Source of the DNA: Candidatus Ornithospirochaeta avicola
Lineage (GTDB): Bacteria; Spirochaetota; Spirochaetia; Sphaerochaetales; Sphaerochaetaceae
DNA: 59,770 nucleotides
Assembly (NCBI GenBank): GCA_019113245.1
Contig: DXHU01000017.1
Span: 1-59,770, forward strand
Reading direction: 5' to 3'
The first letter of the stretch is position 1. Every line of letters begins with the position of its first letter. Both the position numbers and the translations under genes were made by a program. The notes under the pieces were generated by a model. The model saw nothing but the letters and a program-made list of their open reading frames with translations. It had not been told where the DNA came from and ran no database searches. Positions 25,528-35,007 of the stretch are shown piece by piece.

Positions 25528-27729
25528 TTACTTCGTTTTTGCAAGAACTTTCAGCCAGGCATCATCTGTCTCTTTGCTCTGTTTATTTAAATTGGATCTT
25601 ACAAGCAATGTGATGGTTTTGTAATCAACAAGCTTTTCTGAGAGACTCCTTATATAGCTTTCCCTTATATCTTCGCTAAGATATCTTGAATATGATTTAT
25701 CCCACCAGGAGGATAGCATAGCTTCTGTGAGCTTTCTTTTTTCAGTATTTTCCTTTTTCATGTATTCAGATGACGGGAAATATGCTGAAACAAGATTTTC
25801 AAGATCTTTTTCATCCCAGCATGTAAGTTCTGATGATGAATAGATCTTCTCCTCTGCTTTCAGAATTTCTTTTTTTAATTGAGGCTCATCTATAAAATCG
25901 GAAAGGCGGGAAGATTGGGAGGGCAGGGCCTGCATGAGAAGAAAAATTCCATCAGTTTCCAGTCTTTTCTTTATTTCCTTCAGTATGTTTTCTCCATCTT
26001 TGAGGCGTGAGAGGATGTTTCTTGAAGCAATGAGGGAGAACTTAAGACCTTCTTCAAGCATAGAAAACACATTCTCTGTCTTTGGGGATACCAAGATTTC
26101 AGGCCTTGTAAGCTCTTCAAGCTCTGAGCAGAAATGGGAAATAACATCCCTCTCGTCGTTTTTCCTCACATGGCAGACTGTCAGTCCTTCAGGGTTCATC
26201 TTCATCACAGGGTAGAGCATCAGGCCGCTTGATGCATTTAAAATTAGGGCATTGTCATGACGCTTTATCTTCACGGCAGAAAAAAGTGTTTCTGTGCTGC
26301 TCTTCAGTTCGGCGCTTCTTCCGGCCATTGCCCGCTCGAGAAAGAGATTTCTTTTCTTGTCTCCGGGGCTCCATGTGAGAACTTCCTCGCTTTCATCTGC
26401 ACTGATGCTCTCAAGCTGTGCCTGACGGCGGAATACAACAGAATCCCTTATTTCTCCCTCATAGCCTATACCTGTGGGCTTATAATATATTTTCCCCAGC
26501 AGGGAGGACGGAAGATACTGCTGGGCAACCCAGTGGTCCTTGTATGAGTGGGGATAGAGATACCCCTCTCCATGATTGAATCCTTCCTTGTCCCTGGAGG
26601 GATCTTTCAAATGGTTTGGAACATCATCATCCCTTTCGTTCTCGACATCTGAGAGCGCATCGAAAAATCCCAGCGTTGTATTGCTTTTCTTTGTGGTTGC
26701 AAGATAGATTGCGGCATGTGCAAGATGAAATCTTCCTTCCGGCAGTCCGATTCTGTCAAAAGCTTCTGCACATGATGTTACGAAGGTAAGTGCAAAAGGA
26801 TCTGCCATGCCTACATCCTCGCTTGCAAGAATCATCATGCGACGGAATATAAAGCGTGAATCCTCTCCTGCGTTGACCATTTTTGCAAGCCAGTATAATG
26901 CTGCATCGACATCGCTTCCCCTGAGGGATTTGATGAATGCGCTTATGACATCAAAATGATAATCGCCTTCTTTATCATATAACACTGCTTTTTTCTGGAT
27001 AGATTCTTCAGCAGTCTCTTTTGTTATGAATATCTTTGCTCCCTCTTTTGGGGGAAAGTTGCCTGTTGTCTCTATTGCCAGCTCCATGGCATTAAGGAGA
27101 CTTCTTGCATCTCCGTTGCTCACCTTCACAAGGTGCTCAAGTGCTCCTTCTTCAAAGCAGACATCATATTTTCCGTACCCGCGGCTCTCATCTTTTATAG
27201 TTGCCTCTGCTATGTCAAAAAGATCCTTGTCAGTAAGCTTTTTCAGCTGGAATATCCTGCTTCTTGAAACCAGTGCCGCATTTACTTCAAAGTATGGATT
27301 TTCCGTTGTTGCTCCAATTAAAATCACTGTGCCGTTTTCAACCCATGGAAGAAGCGCATCCTGTTGCCTTTTGTTCCAGCGGTGTACCTCGTCAACAAAG
27401 AGTATTGTCCTTATTCCATAAAGGTCTTTTCTTTCTTTTGCCTGATTTATCTCTGCCTCGAGCTCTTTTACGCCTGCCAGGACTGCATTGAGGGTTGCAA
27501 AATAGCTTTTCGTTGTATTTGCAATGACCCGTGCAAGAGTTGTCTTTCCCGTTCCCGGAGGACCATAGAAAATTACAGAGGAAAGCTGGTCTTTCTGTAT
27601 TGCACGGCGAAGAAGACGGCCTTTTCCCAGAATGTGCTCCTGACCAACATATTCATCAAGAGTCCTCGGTCTCATACGGGAGGCAAGAGGTTCGCTTTTT
27701 ACGCTTTCAGAATTAGAAAATAGGTCCAT
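25528..27729 (-). CDS. rarA: RarA (MgsA) ATPase fused to a methyltransferase-like domain
   Basis: 733 aa. Residues 1-430 are the replication-fork clamp-loader-like ATPase Rar[19 protein letters not shown], Walker [15 protein letters not shown], Walker [13 protein letters not shown], sensor 1 GATTENP, then the helical region with [13 protein letters not shown] and the conserved [12 protein letters not shown] end. Residues about 460-733 form an extra domain, with [15 protein letters not shown] and then [14 protein letters not shown] resembling a Rossmann/SAM-methyltransferase motif without a clear GxGxG. Such RarA fusions are known from other phyla. RarA acts at stalled forks; the role of the extra domain is unknown. 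The start overlaps the stop of the upstream lipoprotein gene by one base. Confidence 0.92.
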   Translation of the reverse strand: MDLFSNSESVKSEPLASRMRPRTLDEYVGQEHILGKGRLLRRAIQKDQLSSVIFYGPPGTGKTTLARVIANTTKSYFATLNAVLAGVKELEAEINQAKERKDLYGIRTILFVDEVHRWNKRQQDALLPWVENGTVILIGATTENPYFEVNAALVSRSRIFQLKKLTDKDLFDIAEATIKDESRGYGKYDVCFEEGALEHLVKVSNGDARSLLNAMELAIETTGNFPPKEGAKIFITKETAEESIQKKAVLYDKEGDYHFDVISAFIKSLRGSDVDAALYWLAKMVNAGEDSRFIFRRMMILASEDVGMADPFALTFVTSCAEAFDRIGLPEGRFHLAHAAIYLATTKKSNTTLGFFDALSDVENERDDDVPNHLKDPSRDKEGFNHGEGYLYPHSYKDHWVAQQYLPSSLLGKIYYKPTGIGYEGEIRDSVVFRRQAQLESISADESEEVLTWSPGDKKRNLFLERAMAGRSAELKSSTETLFSAVKIKRHDNALILNASSGLMLYPVMKMNPEGLTVCHVRKNDERDVISHFCSELEELTRPEILVSPKTENVFSMLEEGLKFSLIASRNILSRLKDGENILKEIKKRLETDGIFLLMQALPSQSSRLSDFIDEPQLKKEILKAEEKIYSSSELTCWDEKDLENLVSAYFPSSEYMKKENTEKRKLTEAMLSSWWDKSYSRYLSEDIRESYIRSLSEKLVDYKTITLLVRSNLNKQSKETDDAWLKVLAKTK

Positions 27730-28430
27730 CAGTAGCTCCAGAAAACACGGTAAAGAGGATCAGTATCCTCATCAAGAGGCCTGTTTTTGAGAATTATCTC
27801 ATTTTCCTCAAGTCTGTCAAACAGGATGTTGAAAATTATGTCTGCAAAGGAGGAGTAGCTTATGAATTCAAAGCGGGGGAGATATAAATCGGCGCCGACT
27901 TTTCTGAGATTTTCCATATTTACATTTATTATATCGCATTCAGTCTTTACAGCATCATAAATTGCTCTTGCATCGCTACTGTTGCTCCTCAAATAGGATA
28001 CAATGTGCATTCTCACATTCTCCTTAATCGATGATCTTAGAAATGATGAGAGTGTCCTGTCGTTTATGAAGCTCCTGCTGTTGGATGAAATCACGATATT
28101 AAGGCTCTCCAGATAGTCAATTGCATCCCGGGCAGCATTTTCTGCAAGATTAGAAAGAGATGAGAGATAGCTTTCTTTCAGCTCATCGAAGCGAGGAAGA
28201 TAGTTTTCATACTGATCCAGATTTCCAGATGCATCAGCAATCTCTTCATTTGTTATGCTTATGTTTTCTTTTGTCAGTGAAAATGTGTCAGATAAAAGAA
28301 GCGTGAGGGCGGAGACAATCTCATCTTCTGATGAAGATGATGTATTTGCGTCATTATCAAGATTCATGCTCATTGATGAGCATGAGAATAAAAACACAAG
28401 AAATACAAGCAGAATAGAAAGACGTTTCAC
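27729..28430 (-). CDS. Predicted lipoprotein of unknown function
   Basis: About 233 aa. A GTG start at 28430 gives a lipoprotein signal MKRLSILLVFLVFLFSC with lipobox LFSC; an ATG 81 bases upstream is in frame but would overlap the divergent gene and add a non-signal extension. The mature part is helical and Ser/Asn/Asp-rich, with no recognised domain. It is co-transcribed with rarA through a one-base overlap, an unexpected pairing of an envelope protein with a DNA-repair ATPase. There is no good ribosome site before the GTG, so the exact start is uncertain. Confidence 0.7.
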   Translation of the reverse strand: MKRLSILLVFLVFLFSCSSMSMNLDNDANTSSSSEDEIVSALTLLLSDTFSLTKENISITNEEIADASGNLDQYENYLPRFDELKESYLSSLSNLAENAARDAIDYLESLNIVISSNSRSFINDRTLSSFLRSSIKENVRMHIVSYLRSNSSDARAIYDAVKTECDIINVNMENLRKVGADLYLPRFEFISYSSFADIIFNILFDRLEENEIILKNRPLDEDTDPLYRVFWSY

Positions 28431-28513
28431 GTTTTTTAGTTTATATTTATTCTTGAAGCAGGGCAAGTTTTGCTTTCCTTGCAGACTGTGATAAAATATA
28501 AATGGAGTCAAAT

Positions 28514-29212
28514 ATGAACGATGTGAAAATTTATCAGGATATAAAGGCCAGGGAGAACGGCATCCTCAAAGGTGTCTATCTCTATCTGATTCTTGGTCTT
28601 GTTGTGACAGCAGCTGTGTCTGTTCTGGTCTCGATGACAAAAATCGCGCTGGTTGTTGCGACAAACATGTTCGCACTAATTCTTGTTGCGGTTGTACAGA
28701 TAGCACTTGTAATCTATCTTTCTTCTAGGATTGAGAGTATGAGCAGGAATTCTGCAATCCTTGCATTTTTAGGATATTCAGCATTAACAGGTCTTACATT
28801 CAGCTCAATTCTTATTTTCTTCAGCGAAACAGCTCTTTTAAAGGCGCTTGTTTCTGCTGTCGCAACCTTTGCAGCAGCATCTGTTTACGGTGCATTTTCA
28901 AAGAAGGATGTAAGGGGTTGGGGAAGATATCTTACAATGGCACTTTTCGGGCTTCTTGTTGCTTCTCTTATCAACATGTTCTTCTTCTCAAGCACTCTTG
29001 ATCTTCTGATTTCCTGTGCAGGTGTCATCCTATTTACAGGCATCACTGTCTGGGATACAAACAAGATTTGCGCGATGAATCAGGCATTCGGCACTTCAGT
29101 AAGTGCTGATGACATGCATAAGCTCTCGATTCTCGGAGCACTGGATCTTTATCTTGATTTCATCAATATATTCCTCTATCTTCTGAGGCTTTTTGCACGC
29201 AGTGACAATTGA
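28514..29212 (+). CDS. Bax inhibitor-1/YccA family membrane protein
   Basis: About 232 aa with seven predicted helices. Family features include ILAFLGYSALTGLTFSSIL in the middle and the C-terminal GVILFTGITVWDTNKI with conserved Asp, then DLYLDFINIFLYLLRLF. Bacterial members (YccA, YbhL, YetJ) act on membrane protein quality control or as pH-sensitive Ca2+ leak channels. The ATG at 28514 is favoured because GGAG lies six bases upstream; an ATG at 28502 lacks a site. It is divergent from the lipoprotein-rarA unit. Confidence 0.9.
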   Translation: MNDVKIYQDIKARENGILKGVYLYLILGLVVTAAVSVLVSMTKIALVVATNMFALILVAVVQIALVIYLSSRIESMSRNSAILAFLGYSALTGLTFSSILIFFSETALLKALVSAVATFAAASVYGAFSKKDVRGWGRYLTMALFGLLVASLINMFFFSSTLDLLISCAGVILFTGITVWDTNKICAMNQAFGTSVSADDMHKLSILGALDLYLDFINIFLYLLRLFARSDN

Positions 29213-29858
29213 TGTCATAAAAGAGAATAAGGATTATCTGGCTGTATATAAGAGCGGGAATGTCAAGACTGTCCCGCTTAAAAGCCAGAGGGATGAAGAA
29301 GAATCCCTGCTTTTTCTTCTTTCTCAGCACTATCCGGAAATTCTGTCAGTAAATGGAAAAAACCCATGGGAGGGCGGAGTAATACACCGCCTTGACACTC
29401 TGACAAGCGGTCTTGTGCTTGTTGCACGCAATGACTCATTTTACAAAAAGATAATAGAAGAGCAGAAGAAAGGGTGCTTTATAAAGCGCTATGTGGCCAA
29501 GCTGTCAGAAAGCTCTGAAACAGAGGGCTTTGAGAGTTTTCCGTACACACTCAAAAAAGGCGAGACAATATCATCATATTTCCGCGCATACGGCAGAGGA
29601 AGAAAGGCAGTAAGACCTGTTTTGATAAAGAAAAACAGGGACACGGATGTTCTTTATGAGACAGAGATTCTTTCGCTGACTGGTGATGAAATAATAGTTG
29701 AAATAAAAAGAGGCTTCCGTCATCAGATCAGAAGCCATCTTGCATGGAGCGGCAGAGCAATAGTCGGGGATGCTCTTTATGGAGGAGATGAGTGCGATCA
29801 TCTTCAGCTCTGCTGCTACGAGATTTCTTTTTTAGGAGAGACTATTTCTCTTCCGTAG
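29193..29858 (+). CDS. RluA-family pseudouridine synthase
   Basis: 221 aa. The catalytic motif is HRLDTLTSGLVLVAR with nucleophile D68, followed by KRYVAKLSES and the C-terminal RGFRHQIRSHLAWSG. There is no N-terminal S4 domain. It isomerises uridine in rRNA or tRNA; the target site is not evident. The frame opens with TTG at 29193, overlapping the previous gene by 20 bases with GAGG just ahead; GTG at 29202 is the alternative. The gene ends tail-to-tail within xseB (17-base overlap). Confidence 0.88.
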   Translation: MHAVTIDVIKENKDYLAVYKSGNVKTVPLKSQRDEEESLLFLLSQHYPEILSVNGKNPWEGGVIHRLDTLTSGLVLVARNDSFYKKIIEEQKKGCFIKRYVAKLSESSETEGFESFPYTLKKGETISSYFRAYGRGRKAVRPVLIKKNRDTDVLYETEILSLTGDEIIVEIKRGFRHQIRSHLAWSGRAIVGDALYGGDECDHLQLCCYEISFLGETISLP

Positions 29859-30066
29859 GTGCGTAGCTTTCGCTTTCAAGCTCATCCTCGCTTTCGCTTG
29901 TTATTATCTCTATCTTCCTTTCAATTGATGAAAGCTTTTTATTCAGGCTCTTTGTGAGCTTTCCTGCCTCCTCATAAAGGCTTACAGCTTCCTCAAGCGG
30001 AGTCTGATCATCCTTCAGCTTTTCAGTAATCTCTTCAAGTCTTTTCAGTTCTTCTTCAAAACTCAT
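29842..30066 (-). CDS. xseB: Exodeoxyribonuclease VII small subunit
   Basis: 74 aa, two-helix coiled-coil family: MSFEEELKRLEEITEKL, then PLEEAVSLYEEAGKLTK. It binds the XseA large subunit to form the nuclease that degrades single-stranded DNA into oligonucleotides. It starts 4 bases inside the end of xseA (ATGA overlap), so the two are coupled. Confidence 0.94.
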   Translation of the reverse strand: MSFEEELKRLEEITEKLKDDQTPLEEAVSLYEEAGKLTKSLNKKLSSIERKIEIITSESEDELESESYAPTEEK

Positions 30067-31382
30067 GTCTTTTTCCTCACTTCAATATTTCCATCAGCAA
30101 ACTGGATTATCATATCATCAAGTGCATTCTTACTGCTTCTTATGATTTTCCCGTCCCTGTCTCTTGTAATTGTATAGCCGCGCTTAAGAATCTCATATGG
30201 AGAAAGAGCATCAGAAAGCTCACAGAGCTTTTCAAGCTTTCTTTTCTTTGCCGTCAGCAGATTTTCAATCATCAGAGAAATCGCGCCAGAGAGTCTTTCT
30301 TTTTCTCTCTTCCTTTCATCTAATATCATCAGCATGGATTTTACAAGGTTATCAGATGAAAAATTAAGGCTCATCCTTGCACTGTAGATTCTTGCTTCCA
30401 GAGATCTTTCCGCTGTCTTGAATGATAAAAGCGCAAGCTTTGCCCTCTCTGCTTTTTTCTTTATTCTCAGGCTGTCGTATTTTAGCTCGTTTACTCTGCG
30501 CTCTGCATCTCTGAGCCTCTTGTTCATTAAAAGAGCAATCTGAGAAAGGATGCTTTTATGTCTTTCTCTGGCGTTGAAAACGCTTTCAGTGACAAGCTCT
30601 GCCGCAACAGACGGAGTTGATGCCCTGATGTCGGAGACAAAGTCAGAAAGAGGAAAGTCTGAGTCATGACCGACTGCGCTTACAACAGGGATTGCAGATT
30701 CATGGATTGCTTCAATGACAGCGCTTTCTGAGTATGGCGCAAGGTCCTCCTTGGATCCTCCTCCTCTTGCTACGATAATCACATCTGCAAGCATGAAGTT
30801 GTTTGCCTGCCTGATACGTAAGGAGATGACTTCAGCTGCGTTTTCTCCCTGGACAGGCGAGGGTAGAATCACAATATCCACTCCCGGTGCCCGGCGAAGC
30901 GTCACACGGAGTATGTCGTTTATCACAGCGCCTGCAGGGCTTGTTATTACAGCAATCCTTTTTATCAGTGCAGGCAGACTTTTTTTGTTTTCCTGATCAA
31001 AGTATCCAAGTTCCTGATAATACTGCCTTCTTTTCTCTATCTCAGCCTGAAGATCTCCTTCTCCCTTTTTCTTCATGCTCCTGATAATAAAGGTGAGGCT
31101 TCCTCCTTTATCCCAGAAGTTGAAGGAGCCCTGTACTGTGACATAATCACCGTTTTCTGGCTTTCTCATCCTGTAGTTCATGCTTTTGAAGACAGCACAG
31201 TTTATCATGCTGCCGTCCTTGTCCTTGAGACTCAGATACCAGTGGCCTGATGAGTTTGTCTTGAAGTTTGAGATTTCTCCTTCTATCCTGATATCCGAAA
31301 GTGCCTCTCTTATGAAAGAGGAGAGAATGGTGCAGACTTCACTGACTGAAAATATCTTGTCTCCAAAAAAAGAAGGATTCAT
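30063..31382 (-). CDS. xseA: Exodeoxyribonuclease VII large subunit
   Basis: 439 aa. N-terminal OB-fold nucleic-acid domain (FSVSEVCTILSSFIRE, EGEISNFKTNSSGHWYLSLKD), catalytic region (AVITSPAGAVINDIL, VIIVARGGGSKEDLAPY, VSAVGHDSDFPLSDFVSD), a coiled-coil segment about 270-390 and the ILKRGYTITRD C-terminal. The start at 31382 is chosen because it places the OB fold at the usual distance; an upstream in-frame ATG at 31421 falls inside the ferredoxin terminator hairpin. No clear ribosome site. Confidence 0.93.
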   Translation of the reverse strand: MNPSFFGDKIFSVSEVCTILSSFIREALSDIRIEGEISNFKTNSSGHWYLSLKDKDGSMINCAVFKSMNYRMRKPENGDYVTVQGSFNFWDKGGSLTFIIRSMKKKGEGDLQAEIEKRRQYYQELGYFDQENKKSLPALIKRIAVITSPAGAVINDILRVTLRRAPGVDIVILPSPVQGENAAEVISLRIRQANNFMLADVIIVARGGGSKEDLAPYSESAVIEAIHESAIPVVSAVGHDSDFPLSDFVSDIRASTPSVAAELVTESVFNARERHKSILSQIALLMNKRLRDAERRVNELKYDSLRIKKKAERAKLALLSFKTAERSLEARIYSARMSLNFSSDNLVKSMLMILDERKREKERLSGAISLMIENLLTAKKRKLEKLCELSDALSPYEILKRGYTITRDRDGKIIRSSKNALDDMIIQFADGNIEVRKKT

Positions 31383-31406
31383 ATGAAAATAATAACAGAA
31401 AGACAG

Positions 31407-31432
31407 AAAAAAAGCTCTCATTTCTGAGAGCT
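31407..31432 (-). terminator. Rho-independent terminator of the ferredoxin gene
   Basis: On the minus strand AGCTCTCA-GAAA-TGAGAGCT forms a perfect 8-bp stem with a GAAA tetraloop, followed by six or more T. It stands between the ferredoxin gene and xseA. Confidence 0.95.
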
Positions 31433-31451
31433 CATGAAAGCTGAGTAAATC

Positions 31452-31619
31452 TTACTCCTCTTCAATAGCGCCTGTCGGGCATACGCTTGCGCATGTTCCG
31501 CAGGAAATACAAGTATCCGGATCAATCTTGTAGATGTCACCTTCGCTGATTGCTCCAACCGGGCACTCACCCTGGCATGTTCCACATGCTACGCATGTAT
31601 CTGTAATCCTGTAAGCCAT
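31452..31619 (-). CDS. Small 2x[4Fe-4S] ferredoxin
   Basis: A 55-residue protein. Two clusters are encoded by CVACGTCQGECP and CISCGTCASVCP, the full CX2CX2CX3CP pattern twice, as in clostridial ferredoxins. The ATG at 31619 follows AGGAG. The gene has its own promoter and terminator, so it is monocistronic and probably strongly expressed. It would serve as a low-potential electron carrier in anaerobic metabolism, and is a plausible donor for radical-SAM activation of the class III reductase encoded nearby (inference). Confidence 0.97.
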   Translation of the reverse strand: MAYRITDTCVACGTCQGECPVGAISEGDIYKIDPDTCISCGTCASVCPTGAIEEE

Positions 31620-31651
31620 AGTATAACTCCTGTTTTTTAGTTTACTCCCTT

Positions 31652-31680
31652 ATGATAAGCCATGAAAAATCTAGCGTCAA
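31652..31680 (-). promoter_or_regulatory. Ferredoxin gene promoter
   Basis: On the minus strand TTGACG (31675-31680), a 17-base spacer and TATCAT (31652-31657), about 33 bases upstream of the ferredoxin ATG. Confidence 0.75.
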
Positions 31681-31702
31681 TTGCATTTGCCGCCCTTTTT
31701 AT

Positions 31703-32128
31703 TCATAAAAGCTTCTCTCCGCGTGCATTTGGAATGCATGAGCAGAAAATAAGGATTGCCTCAATAAATGACCAGATCCAGATTCCAAACTGGGCAATAG
31801 CAGAAAGCGCAAGCATAAAAAACCAGCGCACAATATGCATGTCATAGTGATAGTGATAAGAAAACAGGAAAGAAGTGAAAGAAAAGAAGAATGCTATCCA
31901 GATTATTATGCTCACCACTGTCACTGCAAGCTGGATTGCTGCTTTCTTCTTGTATCCCAGATAAAAATTATGAGCACCGAAAACGCCAAGGAACAGTCCC
32001 AAGAGACCTGCTGCAACAAGGCTTCTTCCTTTTGTATTTGCATTTATCTCAGCTTTCAGTCTTCTGCCGCATTCTGGACAGAAAATAGCAGTCTCCTCAA
32101 TCATCTTTCCGCAGTTTGGACAATACAT
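31703..32128 (-). CDS. Zinc-ribbon plus TM2 domain protein
   Basis: 141 aa. N-terminal zinc ribbon CPNCGKMIEETAIFCPECGR (CX2C-X11-CX2C), then a TM2-type pair of helices with the family hallmark GLFLGVFGAHNFYLGYKKK, then two further hydrophobic segments with a His/Tyr-rich loop (SYHYHYDMHI). Membrane protein of unknown function. It is divergent from topB with about 60 bases between them. Confidence 0.88.
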   Translation of the reverse strand: MYCPNCGKMIEETAIFCPECGRRLKAEINANTKGRSLVAAGLLGLFLGVFGAHNFYLGYKKKAAIQLAVTVVSIIIWIAFFFSFTSFLFSYHYHYDMHIVRWFFMLALSAIAQFGIWIWSFIEAILIFCSCIPNARGEKLL

Positions 32129-32191
32129 ATTACACCTCTTTTCCCATTATAGTTCAAAAACTGTGTTTTTTCAGCTATACTCGCACATGTT

Positions 32192-34408
32192 ATGAAAAAA
32201 CTGGTTATAGCTGAAAAACCTTCAGTAGGAAAGGAAATTGCAAAGACACTCGGATCTCGTATCCGGGAAGAAGGATATATGGAAGGACCTCTTTATGTGG
32301 TCACATGGGCACTTGGCCATCTTGTTGAGCTTGCAGAGCCGGCAAAATATTCAGAGCGTTATAAAAGGTGGAGTCTGAAGGACCTTCCGATGCTTCCTGA
32401 AGTGCTTGAAGAGGAAGTCATCGAGGAGACAAAGCCGCAGTTTGAGATAATTAAGAGACTTCTTGAGCGCCCTGATATCTCCTCAGTCGTCATTGCAACA
32501 GATGCAGGACGTGAAGGGGAGCTTGTTGCCCGCTGGATTTTAAAGCTTGCTTCTTCATCAAAGCCATGCGAGAGGCTCTGGATTTCAAGCCAGACTGAAA
32601 AAGCAATCCTTGAAGGCTTTTCTTCTTTGCGCCCATCTTCTGATTATGACAATCTTTACCGCGCGGCAGAGTGCCGTGCTGCCGCTGACTGGTATGTCGG
32701 CATGAATGTCACTAGAGCTCTCACATGCTTTTATGACGCAAAGCTTTCTGCTGGAAGAGTGCAGACTCCGACGCTGGCTCTCATGACAAAGAGAGAGGAT
32801 GAGATAGACGAATTTCTCGGCTCATTTTATTACACAGCACGCGGAGACTTTGGTCTTTTTGCAGCAAGCTATTATCCGGAAGAGAACACGATAAGATTCA
32901 CAAGGGAAGAGAAAAAAGCCGAGCTTGAGAATTTAACAGATGTCAAGGGAAGGGTAATAAGTCTTGTCACAGAGGAAAAAGAGGATCCTGTTCCTCAAGC
33001 TTATGATCTTACTGAGCTCCAGAGAGATGCCAACATAGCACTTGGATTTTCAGCAAAGGAGACACTCGATACCCTTCAGAGGCTCTATGAAGTTCATAAG
33101 ATTGTCACCTATCCGAGAACAGACAGCCGCTATATAACAACAGATATAGTTCCGACATTGCGTGAGAGAATCGAAGCAATAAGAGAAAGCGTGTTCTCAT
33201 ATCAGGCGGATGAATATCTTAACAGCGGCTTTGTCTCAGACAATCCACGTTTTGTAAATGACGCGCTTGTCTCTGACCATCATGCAATAATCCCCACAGA
33301 GACAAAGGTGGATCTTTCCAGACTCTCTTTAGATGAGGAGAAGCTTTGGCGTTTAATTGCCCTCCGCTTTCTGGAAGTCCTTGGAGAAAGTTATAAATAT
33401 AAAAGTACGAATGCAAAGATTGAGGTCAATGGCAATATATTCAAAACAAGGCTTACTGTTCCTGTCAGAAAAGGCTACAGAAGCGTAAGCGAATCAGCAG
33501 GTCTCAAATCAAGTGCACCGGCTCTGGATGAAGGAGAGAGCGCATTTGCTCTCAGAATGCTCAAGGAAGGCGATGAGGTTGAGCTTAAGAGCGTGAAGAT
33601 AAGAAAGAGCAGCACAATACCGCCAGAACGCTATACAGATGCAACACTCCTTTCTGCCATGGAGAACGCTGGTCGTTTTGTAGATGACAAGGAAATAAAA
33701 GGAAATCTGCAGAACGGACTTGGAACTCCTGCAACAAGAGCTGACATGATAGAAAAGCTTGTTCAGAACCATTATGTTGAAAGAGACGGCAAATACCTTG
33801 TTCCTACAGCAAAGGGAAGGGAAGTTGTGCGTCTTTCCCCACTTGTCCTTCAGTCTGCAGAACTTACAGGCATCTGGGAAGGGCGGCTTGAGCAGATAAG
33901 CAAGGGCAAGGAGGATCCAGAGATCTTCATCAGAGATATAAAGAAGATGGCAGGGGAGCTTGTCAGTGAAGTTGAAAAGAGCACTCTCACATTCTCACCA
34001 TCTTTCAAGGATACAAAGAAATGCCCGTACTGCGGCAAAGATATGATGAAGAGCACAGAAAGCGACGGAACAGTGCACTATATATGTCAGAGCCTGTCCT
34101 GTCAGTATGAGGAAAAAATAGTTAGAATCAAGGTAGATACTGCTCCTTATGTTAAGCGCGTGACAAGCACGGACGGCAAGGCTAAGATAGTCATAAAGAA
34201 AACTGCAGGAATCCCTAAGGCTGTATACGAGACAAAGACTGTTGTAGTAAACCAATCAAAGAGAAACTACAGGAGGGATACAAACGGCAGTGAACCGATG
34301 AGAAAGACAAGCTACAATACATTCTCCTCAAGCGGCGGTACAATGGCAGACTTCTTTTTAAAAAGCCAGAAGAAAGCAGAGGAGAGAAAAAACAGGAAAA
34401 AGAAATGA
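32192..34408 (+). CDS. topB: DNA topoisomerase III
   Basis: 738 aa type IA topoisomerase for decatenation and recombination intermediates. The Toprim domain begins KLVIAEKPSVGKEIAKTLG, with acidic residues in IATDAGREGELVARWI. The active-site tyrosine is Y307 in IVTYPRTDSRYI. The core ends near 600, after which a zinc ribbon CPYCGKDMMKS...YICQSLSCQYE and a basic Ser/Lys-rich tail follow. RNA- and DNA-binding C-terminal tails of this kind are common in TopB. A terminator follows 6 bases after the stop. Confidence 0.96.
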   Translation: MKKLVIAEKPSVGKEIAKTLGSRIREEGYMEGPLYVVTWALGHLVELAEPAKYSERYKRWSLKDLPMLPEVLEEEVIEETKPQFEIIKRLLERPDISSVVIATDAGREGELVARWILKLASSSKPCERLWISSQTEKAILEGFSSLRPSSDYDNLYRAAECRAAADWYVGMNVTRALTCFYDAKLSAGRVQTPTLALMTKREDEIDEFLGSFYYTARGDFGLFAASYYPEENTIRFTREEKKAELENLTDVKGRVISLVTEEKEDPVPQAYDLTELQRDANIALGFSAKETLDTLQRLYEVHKIVTYPRTDSRYITTDIVPTLRERIEAIRESVFSYQADEYLNSGFVSDNPRFVNDALVSDHHAIIPTETKVDLSRLSLDEEKLWRLIALRFLEVLGESYKYKSTNAKIEVNGNIFKTRLTVPVRKGYRSVSESAGLKSSAPALDEGESAFALRMLKEGDEVELKSVKIRKSSTIPPERYTDATLLSAMENAGRFVDDKEIKGNLQNGLGTPATRADMIEKLVQNHYVERDGKYLVPTAKGREVVRLSPLVLQSAELTGIWEGRLEQISKGKEDPEIFIRDIKKMAGELVSEVEKSTLTFSPSFKDTKKCPYCGKDMMKSTESDGTVHYICQSLSCQYEEKIVRIKVDTAPYVKRVTSTDGKAKIVIKKTAGIPKAVYETKTVVVNQSKRNYRRDTNGSEPMRKTSYNTFSSSGGTMADFFLKSQKKAEERKNRKKK

Positions 34409-34414
34409 GAGACA

Positions 34415-34436
34415 CCTGCACAGATGTGCAGGTTTT
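34415..34436 (+). terminator. Rho-independent terminator of topB
   Basis: CCTGCACA-GA-TGTGCAGG, a perfect 8-bp stem, followed by TTTTCT. Confidence 0.9.
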
Positions 34437-34437
34437 C

Positions 34438-34812
34438 TCATACAGCGTTTTTAATTATTTCTCCTTCTTCTTGCTTTGTGACTTCAAGAAAATGTGCATA
34501 GAACCTTATGATTCTCTCAAATGATGATGACAGTGAGAATGCAGATTCTTTCTTATTGTTCCTTTCTGCAATTGCATGTCCCGTGTATTTCTGGTACAGC
34601 GCAAGAAGATTTTTCATTTCTTTTTCGATTTTCTCTGTTGCAAGAACAAAATCATTTTTCTCAAAAAACATGGTATCTTCTTTGAAGAATTTCTTCAGAT
34701 AAAGCTCGTACTTCAGCTCATCAACTGAAAACACATCTCCCCTTGTTCCAAGTCGCCTTATTTCTCCATCTTCATCTCTTCTTGTCATTATTCTTATCAT
34801 GTCCATATCCAT
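34438..34812 (-). CDS. Hypothetical protein, about 124 aa
   Basis: Not recognised. Soluble and charged, predicted helical in its second half (KIEKEMKNLLALYQKY, then FERIIRFYAHFLEVTKQ). No helix-turn-helix is evident. ATGs at 34812 and 34806 are both near an AGAGG; the latter has the better spacing, and an in-frame ATG at 34863 is possible. It is divergent from a heterodimeric ABC exporter, with a palindrome between the two, so it may be linked to the exporter's control, but nothing in the sequence proves it. Confidence 0.6.
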   Translation of the reverse strand: MDMDMIRIMTRRDEDGEIRRLGTRGDVFSVDELKYELYLKKFFKEDTMFFEKNDFVLATEKIEKEMKNLLALYQKYTGHAIAERNNKKESAFSLSSSFERIIRFYAHFLEVTKQEEGEIIKNAV

Positions 34813-34880
34813 TACCTCTGTTCTTAGGATATGCAAGAGTATTGGACGTATGATGTCCAACATAAAAAGATTCAGATAAT

Positions 34881-34895
34881 TTGCAATTATTGCAA
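34881..34895. promoter_or_regulatory. Perfect palindrome TTGCAAT-T-ATTGCAA (operator candidate)
   Basis: Seven-base arms around a single base, in the divergent gap between the hypothetical gene and the ABC exporter. The right half supplies the -35 hexamer of the exporter promoter, the usual place for a repressor site of MarR/TetR size. Confidence 0.5.
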
Positions 34896-34917
34896 TTTAT
34901 AAAGTTTTTGCTATGAT
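34890..34917 (+). promoter_or_regulatory. Promoter of the ABC exporter operon
   Basis: TTGCAA (34890-34895), 16 bases, TATGAT (34912-34917). It overlaps the palindrome at 34881-34895 and lies about 90 bases upstream of the first exporter gene. Confidence 0.5.
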
Positions 34918-35007
34918 AAGGAAAAGATATTTAAAAATAGAGAAAAGAAGAGCTGGAAACATATAGTTTTTCATTTCGCTCTTCTGTTATATTTGTGGGG
35001 AGGAATG

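Noticed and set aside
31383-31421. Longer N-terminus for XseA starting at 31421
   Set aside because: The start codon would lie inside the ferredoxin terminator hairpin and the added residues are not part of the family.
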